From positions 3,472,001 to 3,536,000 of the forward strand of contig NZ_CP110629.1 of NCBI RefSeq assembly GCF_026153455.1: 64,000 nucleotides of DNA. The letters are read 5' to 3'. Shown here one piece after another: positions 26,320-34,161 of this stretch (position 1 is its first letter; every line of letters starts with the position of its first letter). Below the pieces are notes generated by a model. It saw only the letters and a list, made by a program, of their open reading frames with translations, did no database searches and was not told the origin of the DNA. A program made the translations under genes and the position numbers. Source of the DNA: Marinimicrobium sp. C6131. Lineage in GTDB: Bacteria; Pseudomonadota; Gammaproteobacteria; Pseudomonadales; Cellvibrionaceae.

Positions 26320-26452
26320 GGCACGGAGGTCCGGAGGGAGGTGTACCTATCCCGGACCGTGGAGCCGGGGACCGGCGATGCGAGCCTACAGGGATGTATT
26401 TACGGCGTGTCCGGGATAGGTACACCTCCCTCCGGACCGGACTTTATGCACA
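26320..26452 (-). repeat. Structured repeat, copy B (inverted)
   Basis: Arms 26328-26357 and 26409-26438 are perfectly complementary over 30 bases. Read on the minus strand the loop carries ACGCCGTAAA, then CATCCCTGTAGGCTCG, then an inner hairpin GCCGG-TCC-CCGGC. The flanks TGTGCATAAAGTCC and TCCGTGCC match copy C (TGTGCATCACGTCC, TCAGTGCC). It lies head-to-head with copy A in the same gap between rpiA and the chemoreceptor gene. Confidence 0.87.
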
Positions 26453-26478
26453 GCTCTGCAGCTCGACTTCTCCCGAGT

Positions 26479-27156
26479 TTAATACTTGGGCTTGATGGTC
26501 TTCACACCTTCAGATGTGCCCAGCAGCAACACATCGGCGCCGCGTCGGGCGAACAGACCATTGGTTACCACGCCGGCGATCTGATTGATCTCCGCCTCCA
26601 GCTTCTTCGGCTCCATAATCTCCAGATGGTGCACATCCAGAATCACATTCCCGTTATCCGTCACCACACCCGTGCGATACACCGGATCACCGCCCAGCTT
26701 CACCAACTCACGCGCCACATACGAACGCGCCATCGGAATCACCTCCACCGGCAGCGGGAAAGCGCCGAGTATATCCACCCACTTGCTCTCATCCGCAATA
26801 CACACAAACTCCCGGGACACCGCCGTGACGATCTTCTCCCGGGTCAGCGCTGCGCCACCGCCCTTGATCAGCTCCAACTGGGCGTTGCTCTCATCGGCGC
26901 CATCAACGTACACCAGCAGCTCGCTGACCTCATTCAGGTCATACACCGTGATACCCAGCTTCTGAAGACGTTCCGCCGAGGCATCCGAACTGGCCACGGC
27001 GCCCGCGAAATCGTCCTTCAGCTTACCGAGTGCGTCAATAAAGTAGTTGGCCGTAGAGCCGGTACCCACACCAATGATGCTGTCGCGTTGCAGTTTCGGA
27101 GCGATGTAGTCGACGGCGGCCTGGCCGACGGCCTGCTTGAGTTCGTCCTGAGTCAT
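26479..27156 (-). CDS. rpiA: Ribose-5-phosphate isomerase A
   Basis: The ATG at 27156 (MTQDELKQAVGQAAVDYI) gives 225 residues and has GAGGTG 3-4 bases upstream. An in-frame GTG two codons earlier overlaps that ribosome site and is less likely. RpiA motifs are all present: GTGSTANYFIDAL, SSDASAERLQKLG, YVDGADESN and KGGGAALTREKIV. It interconverts ribose-5-phosphate and ribulose-5-phosphate in the pentose phosphate pathway, the route taken by xylulose-5-phosphate from the xyl genes 15 kb away. It is divergent from ilvA, a pairing also seen in other gammaproteobacteria. Confidence 0.97.
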   Translation of the reverse strand: MTQDELKQAVGQAAVDYIAPKLQRDSIIGVGTGSTANYFIDALGKLKDDFAGAVASSDASAERLQKLGITVYDLNEVSELLVYVDGADESNAQLELIKGGGAALTREKIVTAVSREFVCIADESKWVDILGAFPLPVEVIPMARSYVARELVKLGGDPVYRTGVVTDNGNVILDVHHLEIMEPKKLEAEINQIAGVVTNGLFARRGADVLLLGTSEGVKTIKPKY

Positions 27157-27268
27157 GATCACCTCGCTATTGTGAAGGCGCTTATTATACGCGATGGATG
27201 CCAGCGGTTCGCAAATTGTTTACCATGGGGGTTTGCCGTCTCACACAGCTTTGGTGCAACACACTCCT

Positions 27269-28783
27269 ATGCCCGATTCCTACATCAAACGTATCCTCAA
27301 TGCCCGCATCTACGACCTCGCCGTCGAAACGCCACTCGATCCGGCGCCGCTGTTGTCCCAGCGCACCGGTAATCAGGTGTTGCTCAAGCGTGAAGACCTG
27401 CAACCGGTGTTTTCCTTCAAGATCCGGGGCGCCTACAACAAGCTGCTGCAACTGAGCCCGGAACAGCGGGCCAAGGGCGTGATCGCCGCCTCGGCGGGCA
27501 ACCATGCCCAGGGGTTGGCGATGGGGGCGCACCATCTGGGTATCAAAGCCACCATCGTGATGCCGCGTACCACGCCGCCGATCAAGGTGGATGCCGTGCG
27601 CGCCCGTGGGGGCAAGGTGGTCCTGCATGGGGACAGCTACGATGAAGCCTCCGCCCACGCCAAAAAACTGGTGGAAGAAAAGGGCATGACCTATATCCAC
27701 CCGTTCGACGATCCGGACGTGATCGCTGGCCAGGGCACCGTGGCGATGGAAATTCTGCGCCAGTATCCGGGCCATATCGATGCGATTTTTGTTGCCGTCG
27801 GTGGCGGTGGCCTGTGTGCCGGGGTGGCGGCCTACGTAAAGTATGTGCGCCCCAATGTGAAAGTGATTGCGGTGGAGTCCGACGAGTCCGCCTCGCTCAA
27901 GGCGGCGATGGAGAAGAAGCGTCGGGTGACCTTGCCCCAAGTGGGCATTTTTGCCGACGGCGTGGCCGTGGCCCAGATCGGCAAGGAAACCTTCCGGGTG
28001 CTCCGCAAGACCATTGATGGGGTGATCACGGTCACCACCGATGAAATCTGTGCCGGTATCAAGGACATTTTTGAAGACACCCGCTCCATTGCCGAGCCGG
28101 CCGGTGCCATCAGCGTGGCGGGCATGAAGAAGTATGTGGCGGAGAACGGTATTACCGGACAGACCTTCGTCGCCATCGACTGTGGGGCGAACATCAACTT
28201 TGACCGGTTGCGCTACATTTCCGAGCGCACCGAAATTGGCGAGCAACGCGAAGCCATTCTGGCGGTCACCATTCCGGAGCGTCCCGGCGCCTATAAAGAG
28301 TTCTGTAAGGCGCTGGGCAAACGCAACATCACCGAGTTCAACTACCGCTATGCGGACAGCCAGGAGGCGAAGATCTTTGTCGGTATCCAGGTGGGCAGCG
28401 GCGGCCATGACCGCGCGGAGCTGGTGTCCGAGTTACGCGAGCAGGGCTATGAACTGGTGGATATGACCGATAATGAGGTGGCCAAAATGCACATCCGCCA
28501 TATGGTCGGTGGGCATGCGCCGAATGTGGGGGATGAGATGGTGTTCCGGTTCGAGTTCCCGGAGCGCCCGGGTGCATTGCTCGCCTTCCTCAATCGGGTG
28601 GCCGGGCATTGGAATATTTCCATGTTCCACTACCGGAACCATGGCGCAGCCTATGGGCGGGTATTGATCGGTATGCAGGTGCCGAAAAAGGAGCGGGCGC
28701 AGGTGCGCAAGTTTCTGGATGAAATCAATTATCCCTATTGGGATGAAACCGACAATGAGGCGTATCAGTTCTTTTTGAGCTGA
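27269..28783 (+). CDS. ilvA: Threonine ammonia-lyase (biosynthetic) IlvA
   Basis: 504 residues from the ATG at 27269 (MPDSYIKRILNARIYDLAVE), the typical size for the two-ACT-like-domain enzyme. The PLP lysine lies in SFKIRGAYNK, the glycine-rich phosphate loop is VGGGGLCAG, and the substrate motif is SAGNHAQG. Two C-terminal regulatory ACT-like domains (REAILAVTIPERPGAYKEFC and DEMVFRFEFPERPGALLAFL) allow isoleucine inhibition and valine activation. It makes 2-oxobutyrate for isoleucine synthesis. The start at 27194 is rejected because its extra residues are not homologous to IlvA. No attenuator is visible upstream. Confidence 0.97.
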   Translation: MPDSYIKRILNARIYDLAVETPLDPAPLLSQRTGNQVLLKREDLQPVFSFKIRGAYNKLLQLSPEQRAKGVIAASAGNHAQGLAMGAHHLGIKATIVMPRTTPPIKVDAVRARGGKVVLHGDSYDEASAHAKKLVEEKGMTYIHPFDDPDVIAGQGTVAMEILRQYPGHIDAIFVAVGGGGLCAGVAAYVKYVRPNVKVIAVESDESASLKAAMEKKRRVTLPQVGIFADGVAVAQIGKETFRVLRKTIDGVITVTTDEICAGIKDIFEDTRSIAEPAGAISVAGMKKYVAENGITGQTFVAIDCGANINFDRLRYISERTEIGEQREAILAVTIPERPGAYKEFCKALGKRNITEFNYRYADSQEAKIFVGIQVGSGGHDRAELVSELREQGYELVDMTDNEVAKMHIRHMVGGHAPNVGDEMVFRFEFPERPGALLAFLNRVAGHWNISMFHYRNHGAAYGRVLIGMQVPKKERAQVRKFLDEINYPYWDETDNEAYQFFLS

Positions 28784-28807
28784 GGCGTATTGAGAAATCG
28801 TTGAGTC

Positions 28808-28838
28808 GGTGGATGACGGGCGACGCCCGTCATCCACC
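28808..28838. repeat. Perfect 15-bp palindrome downstream of ilvA
   Basis: GGTGGATGACGGGCG (28808-28822) and CGCCCGTCATCCACC (28824-28838) are perfect complements around a single base. It is followed by AAAAAA on this strand, so it is not a canonical terminator for ilvA. It would be one, with a T6 tail preceding rather than following, in neither direction. It is more like a REP relative. Confidence 0.7.
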
Positions 28839-29084
28839 AAAAAACAGCGGTTGAAACGCACCCAAGTTCCTGTTCCCGCAAAAACCCGCCCCTAAAATGT
28901 GATTTTCAACACATTTACTTCAAAAAACGTCCATTTTTCCGACGTTTTCCTTGAACTGTCACGATTTTCGACTAACCTTAGACCTCGTTGCGATAAAAAC
29001 GGTACGCCAACAGGGAAATTTAGTTCTGGACGGATGTCGATTAACTGAATACCTGAACGGTTAAAAAAGAAGGTTCCGAATAAA
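28839..29084 (+). other. AT-rich region upstream of the small membrane ORF
   Basis: The sequence here is clearly richer in A/T than the neighbourhood. A weak promoter-like pair TTGAAC (28951-28956) and TAACCT (28973-28978) with a 16-base spacer may serve the small ORF at 29085. No other gene was seen between ilvA and that ORF. Confidence 0.35.
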
Positions 29085-29225
29085 ATGAAAACCGATATCG
29101 TTACTCTGGTTATTTTTGTGTTCTGCCTGGGTGTGCTGATCAGTGCGCTGGATCTCGGCCGCTGGTTTGGTGACGACGACAGCAGCGCTGCCTCGGTGGT
29201 CCTGCAGCAGGCCGATAATTCCTGA
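29085..29225 (+). CDS. Small single-helix membrane protein (46 residues)
   Basis: ATG at 29085 to TGA at 29223-29225 encodes 46 residues: MKTDIVTLVIFVFCLGVLIS starts a single hydrophobic helix, followed by LDLGRW and an acidic FGDDDSS tail. AGAAGG lies about 10 bases upstream. Charge distribution suggests a cytoplasmic N-terminus with the acidic tail outside. It overlaps no other gene, lies in an otherwise empty gap, and has sensible codon use. No family is recognised; being short, it could still be chance. Confidence 0.5.
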   Translation: MKTDIVTLVIFVFCLGVLISALDLGRWFGDDDSSAASVVLQQADNS

Positions 29226-29252
29226 AGTCCACCGCTCGGCAAACCCACCTTT

Positions 29253-29915
29253 CTACCGAACGATCCCCCGGTCGGTCACCACCGCCGTCAGGGGGATGTC
29301 CCATGGCTCGATCGGCAACGCCGGTACCTGCTGGCAGGCGTGAGCCAGGCCAAACAGGTCCGGGCCGTGCCCCGGGATGTGATGATCGCCAGCCTTGAAC
29401 GCAAAGGTCCGGTCGTAAAAGCCACCCCCCATTCCGAGTCGTCCACCCTTGGTATCGAAGCCTACCAGGGGCAACAGTACCAGATTCAGAAACGGCGCCG
29501 CCAGGCGTGGTTCCCGGTACGGGTTCGGTTCAGGAATGCCATAGCGATTGGGGTAGAGTGCGGTGCCGCGTTGCCAAAGCACAAACCAGAGGCGCCGCGG
29601 CTGAATGGGATGTAAGACTGGCAGATAGCACTGCTTGCCCAACTGCCAGGCGCGCTCGACGATCGGGGTGGGATCGATTTCGCCATCGTTGGGCCAATAC
29701 ACCGCAATGTGACGACTGCGAATGAATTCCGCCGTGCGGCAGAGCTGACGGGCCACGGCGTGGGCCGCGTCGCGGTGTTCCCGGGCGGACAGGGCGTTGC
29801 GGCGGGCGCGCAATCGCTGGCGCAGTTGTTTCTTGTCTGGAGCGGGGAATTCGGAAATCGTGCTCAAGGGCGAGACGTCCGCGGTTGAATCGTCCGATAG
29901 GAACCACCGGGCCAT
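29253..29915 (-). CDS. ygfA: 5-formyltetrahydrofolate cyclo-ligase
   Basis: 220 residues. The folate/ATP-binding motifs are present: KKQLRQRLRARRNAL near the N-terminus, YWPNDGEIDPTPIVERA in the middle, and LLPLVGFDTKGGRLGMGGGFYDR near the C-terminus. It converts 5-formyl-THF to 5,10-methenyl-THF using ATP. The first ~20 residues (MARWFLSDDSTADVSPLS) are longer than usual and no Shine-Dalgarno precedes 29915, so the true start may be further in. It lies just downstream of the 6S RNA gene and zapA, the order seen in E. coli and Pseudomonas, where 6S and ygfA are co-transcribed. Confidence 0.94.
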   Translation of the reverse strand: MARWFLSDDSTADVSPLSTISEFPAPDKKQLRQRLRARRNALSAREHRDAAHAVARQLCRTAEFIRSRHIAVYWPNDGEIDPTPIVERAWQLGKQCYLPVLHPIQPRRLWFVLWQRGTALYPNRYGIPEPNPYREPRLAAPFLNLVLLPLVGFDTKGGRLGMGGGFYDRTFAFKAGDHHIPGHGPDLFGLAHACQQVPALPIEPWDIPLTAVVTDRGIVR

Positions 29916-29938
29916 TATGGGCCGGGCGAGAGAAAGGA

Positions 29939-30112
29939 GAACCCCAAGGTGCCGCTGTCAATTGGGCCTTGAACCCTAAGGCTCAAGGTGGCGAGGTTCG
30001 CGGTCCATCAGGCTTCCCGTTCGCGCGGTAATGCTCAACAGGACCTACAGAACAACGCCTGTACTGCGGTTATCGGCTCAAGGACGTGTTGACTGGCGAA
30101 CACCCCAGGGCG
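29939..30112 (-). ncRNA. ssrS: 6S RNA
   Basis: The minus strand between zapA and ygfA carries the features of gammaproteobacterial 6S RNA. The 5' side has CCCTGGGGTGTTCGCCAG and CCTTGAGCCGATA. The 3' side has CACCTTGAGCC-TTAGGGTTCAAGG and then ACAGCGGCACCTTGGGG, which pairs back to the 5' end. Together they enclose a long hairpin with a central bulge that mimics an open promoter and sequesters sigma-70 RNA polymerase in stationary phase. Position between zapA and ygfA is the conserved one. Ends are estimated to within about 10 bases. Confidence 0.92.
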
Positions 30113-30181
30113 TGCTTTCAGTATAACCCGGAAGTCGGGGGTGGACGCAACCGGATTCCTCGACGCAATGAAGGGTGGCGG

Positions 30182-30487
30182 TCAGTGTTGTTCGAACTGC
30201 TCCAGGCTGCGATCGATTTTGTCGTTCAGGCGTTGCAGTTCGTTCTGGTCCAGATCCAGGGACGGCTGCTGCGGTTGGCGTTTGGCCTGCAACAGTTCAT
30301 GGCTCAGGTTCAGCGCCGCCATGACGGCAATGCGCTCCAGCCCGATGACAGAACCGCTGCGCTTGATGGCACGCATGCGCTCATCCAGTAACTCGGCGGA
30401 TTCCTGCAGCGCGGCGCGTTCCTCCCGGGGGCAGGCGACCTGATAGTCTTTATCCAGAATTTTGACGAAAACCGTTTCGGTACTCAC
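30182..30487 (-). CDS. zapA: Cell division protein ZapA
   Basis: 101 residues with the ZapA layout: an N-terminal beta strand region (TVFVKILDKDYQVACPREE), then LQESAELLDERMRAIKRSG and LERIAVMAALNLSHELL, and a C-terminal coiled coil (QNELQRLNDKIDRSLEQFE). ZapA binds and cross-links FtsZ filaments at midcell. The GTG start overlaps the stop of the preceding ZapB-like gene (GTGA), so the two are coupled. It precedes 6S RNA and ygfA. Confidence 0.95.
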   Translation of the reverse strand: MSTETVFVKILDKDYQVACPREERAALQESAELLDERMRAIKRSGSVIGLERIAVMAALNLSHELLQAKRQPQQPSLDLDQNELQRLNDKIDRSLEQFEQH

Positions 30488-30693
30488 GAGTCTGCCTCCA
30501 GGCTCTTCAGGCGCGTAATCATGGCCTCTACCCGGCCGCGGGCCAGCTCGTTTTTTTCAATCAAACGCACCCGTTCCCGCTGCCAGTCATTGGCTTTGGC
30601 CCGCAGTTCGTCGTTCTCCTGCTGCAGGCGTTCACAGACCTGGATCAGACGATCCATCTTGGCTTCCAGGGCTTCTAGCAGTTCATCGGACAT
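30484..30693 (-). CDS. Small coiled-coil protein, TIGR02449 family (ZapB-like)
   Basis: 69 residues from the ATG at 30693 (MSDELLEALEAKMDRLIQVC). A start seven codons earlier at 30714 is equally open. The whole protein is a heptad-patterned coiled coil ending in EKNELARGRVEAMITRLKSLE, the hallmark of TIGR02449, which is encoded beside zapA in many gammaproteobacteria. It is presumed to help ZapA at the division site, like the unrelated-in-position E. coli ZapB. It overlaps zapA by 4 bases and is divergent from ygfB. Confidence 0.85.
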   Translation of the reverse strand: MSDELLEALEAKMDRLIQVCERLQQENDELRAKANDWQRERVRLIEKNELARGRVEAMITRLKSLEADS

Positions 30694-30838
30694 GATTTCG
30701 GGGACCGGGTTCATTATTCGCGTGCAGCTACTATATTGCGCCCTTTGCAGAGGGTCAATCACCGCCCGCCGTAACCGTACTTGCCGCCGTCAAATCGGGA
30801 TTCGTGTTAGCATATCCGGTCAACGACACGAGGTGCCC

Positions 30839-31465
30839 ATGACGACCGAACCCGAAACACCCCCCCTGAGTTACGAACAATTGAGCGAGCTGTTACAACC
30901 CCTGGGTATTCTGATCAACCCGGCGGAATTGCAGGGGCTGTTGTGCGGGAAGTTCTGTGGCGGGGCCAAACCGGATGAAACCGAGTGGCTGCTTGAAGCG
31001 GTGGAAGAGCTGGACTTTACCCAGGCGCCGGATGAGACCGTCCGCAATGCGTTGACCCAGGTGTACCGGGATACCCGGGCGCAATTGACCGGTAACGGCT
31101 TTGCGTTGCAACCGCTGTTGCCCAAAGACGAACGGGAAATCACCCTGCGGGTGCAGTGCCTCGGTCAGTGGTGTCACGGTTTTCTGGTGGGCTTCGGCAG
31201 CGCCGGTCACGCCGGCGACACCAACCTGTCGGACGAAGCCCGCGAGGCGCTGGAAGATCTGGCCGCTATTGCCCAGGTGGAACTGGACGATGAAGAGTCC
31301 GCCCGCGAAGCCGAGAACGATTACGCCGAAGTGGTGGAATATGTGCGCATGGCGGCGCTTTCGCTGTTTATGGAGTTTGGCGCGCGGGCACTGGTGGACG
31401 CCAATGTTCCCGGTGCCGAGGCGACGCAGGCTCCCTCGGAGGATGAACCCCCGACCCTGCATTGA
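30839..31465 (+). CDS. ygfB: UPF0149 (YgfB/YecA-like) protein
   Basis: 208 residues from the ATG at 30839, with AGGTG 4-5 bases upstream; a much longer reading from 30521 runs antisense through the neighbouring ORF and is rejected. UPF0149 motifs include LQGLLCGKFCGGA and QWCHGFLVGFG. The final third is acidic (ALEDLAAIAQVELDDEESAREAENDYAE) followed by VRMAALSLFMEF. In Pseudomonas, YgfB is reported to modulate ampDh3 and beta-lactam tolerance, but its biochemical role is not settled. It heads the ygfB-pepP-ubiH-ubiI block found in E. coli and Pseudomonas. Confidence 0.93.
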   Translation: MTTEPETPPLSYEQLSELLQPLGILINPAELQGLLCGKFCGGAKPDETEWLLEAVEELDFTQAPDETVRNALTQVYRDTRAQLTGNGFALQPLLPKDEREITLRVQCLGQWCHGFLVGFGSAGHAGDTNLSDEAREALEDLAAIAQVELDDEESAREAENDYAEVVEYVRMAALSLFMEFGARALVDANVPGAEATQAPSEDEPPTLH

Positions 31466-31516
31466 TATCGCTACCCCTTTTCGCGTTACCTAAAAGCTGA
31501 GCCCTAAGGTCGATCC

Positions 31517-32845
31517 ATGAAAATCACACGTCAGGAGTTCGCCCGTCGGCGCAAGGCGCTGATGGAAGTGATGGAACCCAACAGCATTGCCATCGTGCCC
31601 TCGGCGCCGGAGCGTCAGCGCAGTCGCGATACCGAGTACCCTTACCGCCAGGACAGCGACCTGCATTACCTGAGCGGTTTTCCGGAGCCCGGCGCAGTAC
31701 TCGCGCTGATTCCAGGGCGTGAGCACGGCGAATTCGTCCTGTTTTGCCGTGACCGTGACCCGGACCGGGAAATCTGGGACGGCTATCGTGCCGGGCCCGA
31801 GGGCGCCTGCCGGGATTATGGTGCCGACGATGCGTTTCCGATCGACGACATCGACGATATTCTGCCTGGCCTGCTCGAAGGCCGGGAGCGGGTTTACTAT
31901 GCCATGGGTAAGGATCGGGAGTTTGACCGCCAGGTCATGGACTGGGTGAACAGTATTCGCGCCAAGGTTCGTTCCGGCGCCACCCCGCCCGGGGAATTTC
32001 TCGATCTGAACCACTTTCTGCATGATCTGCGCCTGATCAAAAGTGCCGCCGAGCTTCGGCTGATGCGCCACGCCGGGGAGATTTCCGCCCGGGCGCATAC
32101 CCGCGCCATGCAATACTGCCAGCCGGGCGTCATGGAGTATCAGCTTGAAGCGGAAATACTGCACGAGTTTGCCATGGCCGGTGCCCGCTTCCCCGCCTAC
32201 AGCAGCATTGTGGGGGGCGGTAAAAACGGCTGTATTTTGCACTATATTGAAAATAGCGCCGCGCTCAGAAACGGTGACCTGGTGCTGATCGATGCCGGCT
32301 GCGAGTACGAAACCTATGCCGCGGATATTACCCGGACCTTTCCGGTCAACGGCACCTTCAGCCCGGAGCAGCGTGCCCTGTATGACTGGGTACTCAAGGC
32401 GCAGCGAGCGGCAATTGCCGAGATTCGCCCCGGCAACCACTGGAACCGCCCCCACGAGGTGTCGGTGCAGGTTCTGACCGAAGGGCTGGTGGAGTTGGGG
32501 CTGTTGCAGGGTGAAGTGGACGAACTGATCGCCAACGAGGCCTATCGCGACTTCTATATGCACCGGGTCGGCCATTGGCTCGGGCTGGACGTGCATGACG
32601 TCGGCGACTACAAAATCGATGGCCAGTGGCGCCTGTTGGAACCGGGCATGGTCATGACCGTGGAGCCGGGACTCTATGTGGCACCGGACAATGAGCGCGT
32701 CGCCCGCAAGTGGCGAGGCATCGGGATCCGCATCGAAGACGATGTGGTGGTCACCAGAGAGGGGTGTGAGGTGCTGACCGATGGCGTTCCCAAAGACCCG
32801 GATGCCATTGAAGCGCTGATGGCCGACGCGTCTCGTTCGCGGTGA
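31517..32845 (+). CDS. pepP: Xaa-Pro aminopeptidase PepP
   Basis: 442 residues of the M24B family, the E. coli PepP length. The N-terminal creatinase-like domain (RRKALMEVMEPNSIAIVPSAPE...RQDSDLHYLSGF) precedes the pita-bread metallopeptidase fold. Its dinuclear metal ligands are the two Asp in LIDAGCEYETYAADITRTF, His in HRVGHWLGLDVHD, Glu in MTVEPGLYV and Glu in GIRIEDDVVV. It removes N-terminal residues preceding proline in the cytoplasm using manganese. It follows ygfB by 51 bases and precedes ubiH, the conserved order. Confidence 0.96.
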   Translation: MKITRQEFARRRKALMEVMEPNSIAIVPSAPERQRSRDTEYPYRQDSDLHYLSGFPEPGAVLALIPGREHGEFVLFCRDRDPDREIWDGYRAGPEGACRDYGADDAFPIDDIDDILPGLLEGRERVYYAMGKDREFDRQVMDWVNSIRAKVRSGATPPGEFLDLNHFLHDLRLIKSAAELRLMRHAGEISARAHTRAMQYCQPGVMEYQLEAEILHEFAMAGARFPAYSSIVGGGKNGCILHYIENSAALRNGDLVLIDAGCEYETYAADITRTFPVNGTFSPEQRALYDWVLKAQRAAIAEIRPGNHWNRPHEVSVQVLTEGLVELGLLQGEVDELIANEAYRDFYMHRVGHWLGLDVHDVGDYKIDGQWRLLEPGMVMTVEPGLYVAPDNERVARKWRGIGIRIEDDVVVTREGCEVLTDGVPKDPDAIEALMADASRSR

Positions 32846-32877
32846 TGAACGTCATTATTCCTGTGTGAGGCCTGTCC

Positions 32878-34161
32878 ATGAATGAATCGCTTGCCCTGCC
32901 GGACTACGACATCGCCATTGTGGGCGGTGGCATGGTGGGGTCTGTGTTGGCCGGACTTCTGTCAGCCAGTGGTGCCGGATGGCGTACCGTGTTGATCGAC
33001 GCCGGTGTCCCGGACCGGTTGGCGAGCGCTCACTACTCATCTCACTACGACAATCGCTCGACCGCCATTTCCGCCGGCAGTGCCGATATTCTCGAGCGGC
33101 TGGGCTTGTGGTCCCGGCTGAAAACCCACGCGACCGCCATCACCGAAGTGCATGTGTCCGATCAGGGGCATCTCGGTGGGGCGTTGATCGATGCCCGTGA
33201 GCAGCAGCGCGATGCGCTGGGGTACGTTCTGGAAAACGGCTGGTTGGCGCCGACATTGCGAACGGCGGCCGTTCAGGCGCCGGAGGTCAAGATACTGGCC
33301 CCCGCCCAGGTAACGGGCCTGCTGCCGGGCCGACACTTGAATACCCTCACCCTGAAAGGAGAGAGCACGCCGGGAACACTGACGGCGCGACTGGTGGTGC
33401 TTGCCGATGGGGGGGCCTCCGAGCTGCATCGTCAGTTGGGTATTGAGCAGGTGCGCCACGACTACCAGCAGCACGCGGTCATTGCCAATGTCTCCTTTGA
33501 GCGACCTCATAACGGGCGGGCCTACGAACGTTTTACCCCTCGGGGGCCTCTGGCATTGTTACCTCTGGATGAATGCCCGCAGGCCCAGCGGGCCGCGCTG
33601 GTATGGACTCTGCCACCGGGCGAGGCGGACGCGTTGCGGAACGCTCCGGAGGCGGAGTTTCTCGACGCCCTGCAGCAGGCCTTCGGATGGCGTCTCGGGC
33701 GCCTGACCCGGGTGGGAGAGCGGCAGTCCTGGCCTCTGGCGCTGGTGCAGGCTCGGGAGCAGGTTCGGTCGCGTCTGGTGCTGCTGGGGAATAGCGCGCA
33801 CTATCTGCACCCGGTGGCCGGACAGGGGTTCAATCTTTCACTGCGGGATGCGGCGGCTCTGGCCGCCGGCCTGCGACGGGCGCGTCAGGAGGGGGCCGAC
33901 CCCGGCGCGCTACCGGTTCTGAACCGTTATGTGGCGCAGCGCGCCCGGGATCAACGTCTGACCATCCAGTTGAGCGATAAACTGGTGCGGGTGTTCTCCA
34001 ATCGCCGTCTTGGGCTGATGGCGTTGCGTCATCTCGGATTTGTCGGACTGGATTTTCTGCCTGGGGTCAAAGACTGGTTTGCCGCCCAGACCATGGGCAC
34101 GGCCGGGCCGAGGGCGCCCTGGGAGCCCTCTGTCCAGCGATTGTCGGAGGTGGGTTCATGA
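32878..34161 (+). CDS. ubiH: 2-octaprenyl-6-methoxyphenol hydroxylase UbiH
   Basis: 427 residues of the FAD-dependent UbiH/COQ6 monooxygenase family. The N-terminal Rossmann motif is IAIVGGGMVGSVLAGLL, a central DG motif VLADGGASELHRQ follows, and the second FAD motif is LLGNSAHYLHPVAGQGFNLSLRD. The asparagine in GNSAH, where UbiI has GDAAH, is typical of UbiH. It hydroxylates the ring of the ubiquinone precursor. It overlaps the next hydroxylase gene by 4 bases (ATGA), consistent with a coupled ubiH-ubiI operon. Confidence 0.93.
   Translation: MNESLALPDYDIAIVGGGMVGSVLAGLLSASGAGWRTVLIDAGVPDRLASAHYSSHYDNRSTAISAGSADILERLGLWSRLKTHATAITEVHVSDQGHLGGALIDAREQQRDALGYVLENGWLAPTLRTAAVQAPEVKILAPAQVTGLLPGRHLNTLTLKGESTPGTLTARLVVLADGGASELHRQLGIEQVRHDYQQHAVIANVSFERPHNGRAYERFTPRGPLALLPLDECPQAQRAALVWTLPPGEADALRNAPEAEFLDALQQAFGWRLGRLTRVGERQSWPLALVQAREQVRSRLVLLGNSAHYLHPVAGQGFNLSLRDAAALAAGLRRARQEGADPGALPVLNRYVAQRARDQRLTIQLSDKLVRVFSNRRLGLMALRHLGFVGLDFLPGVKDWFAAQTMGTAGPRAPWEPSVQRLSEVGS

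Noticed and set aside
28808..28838. ilvA terminator
   Set aside because: The palindrome is followed by A6, not T, on the ilvA strand, so it lacks the required U-tract.
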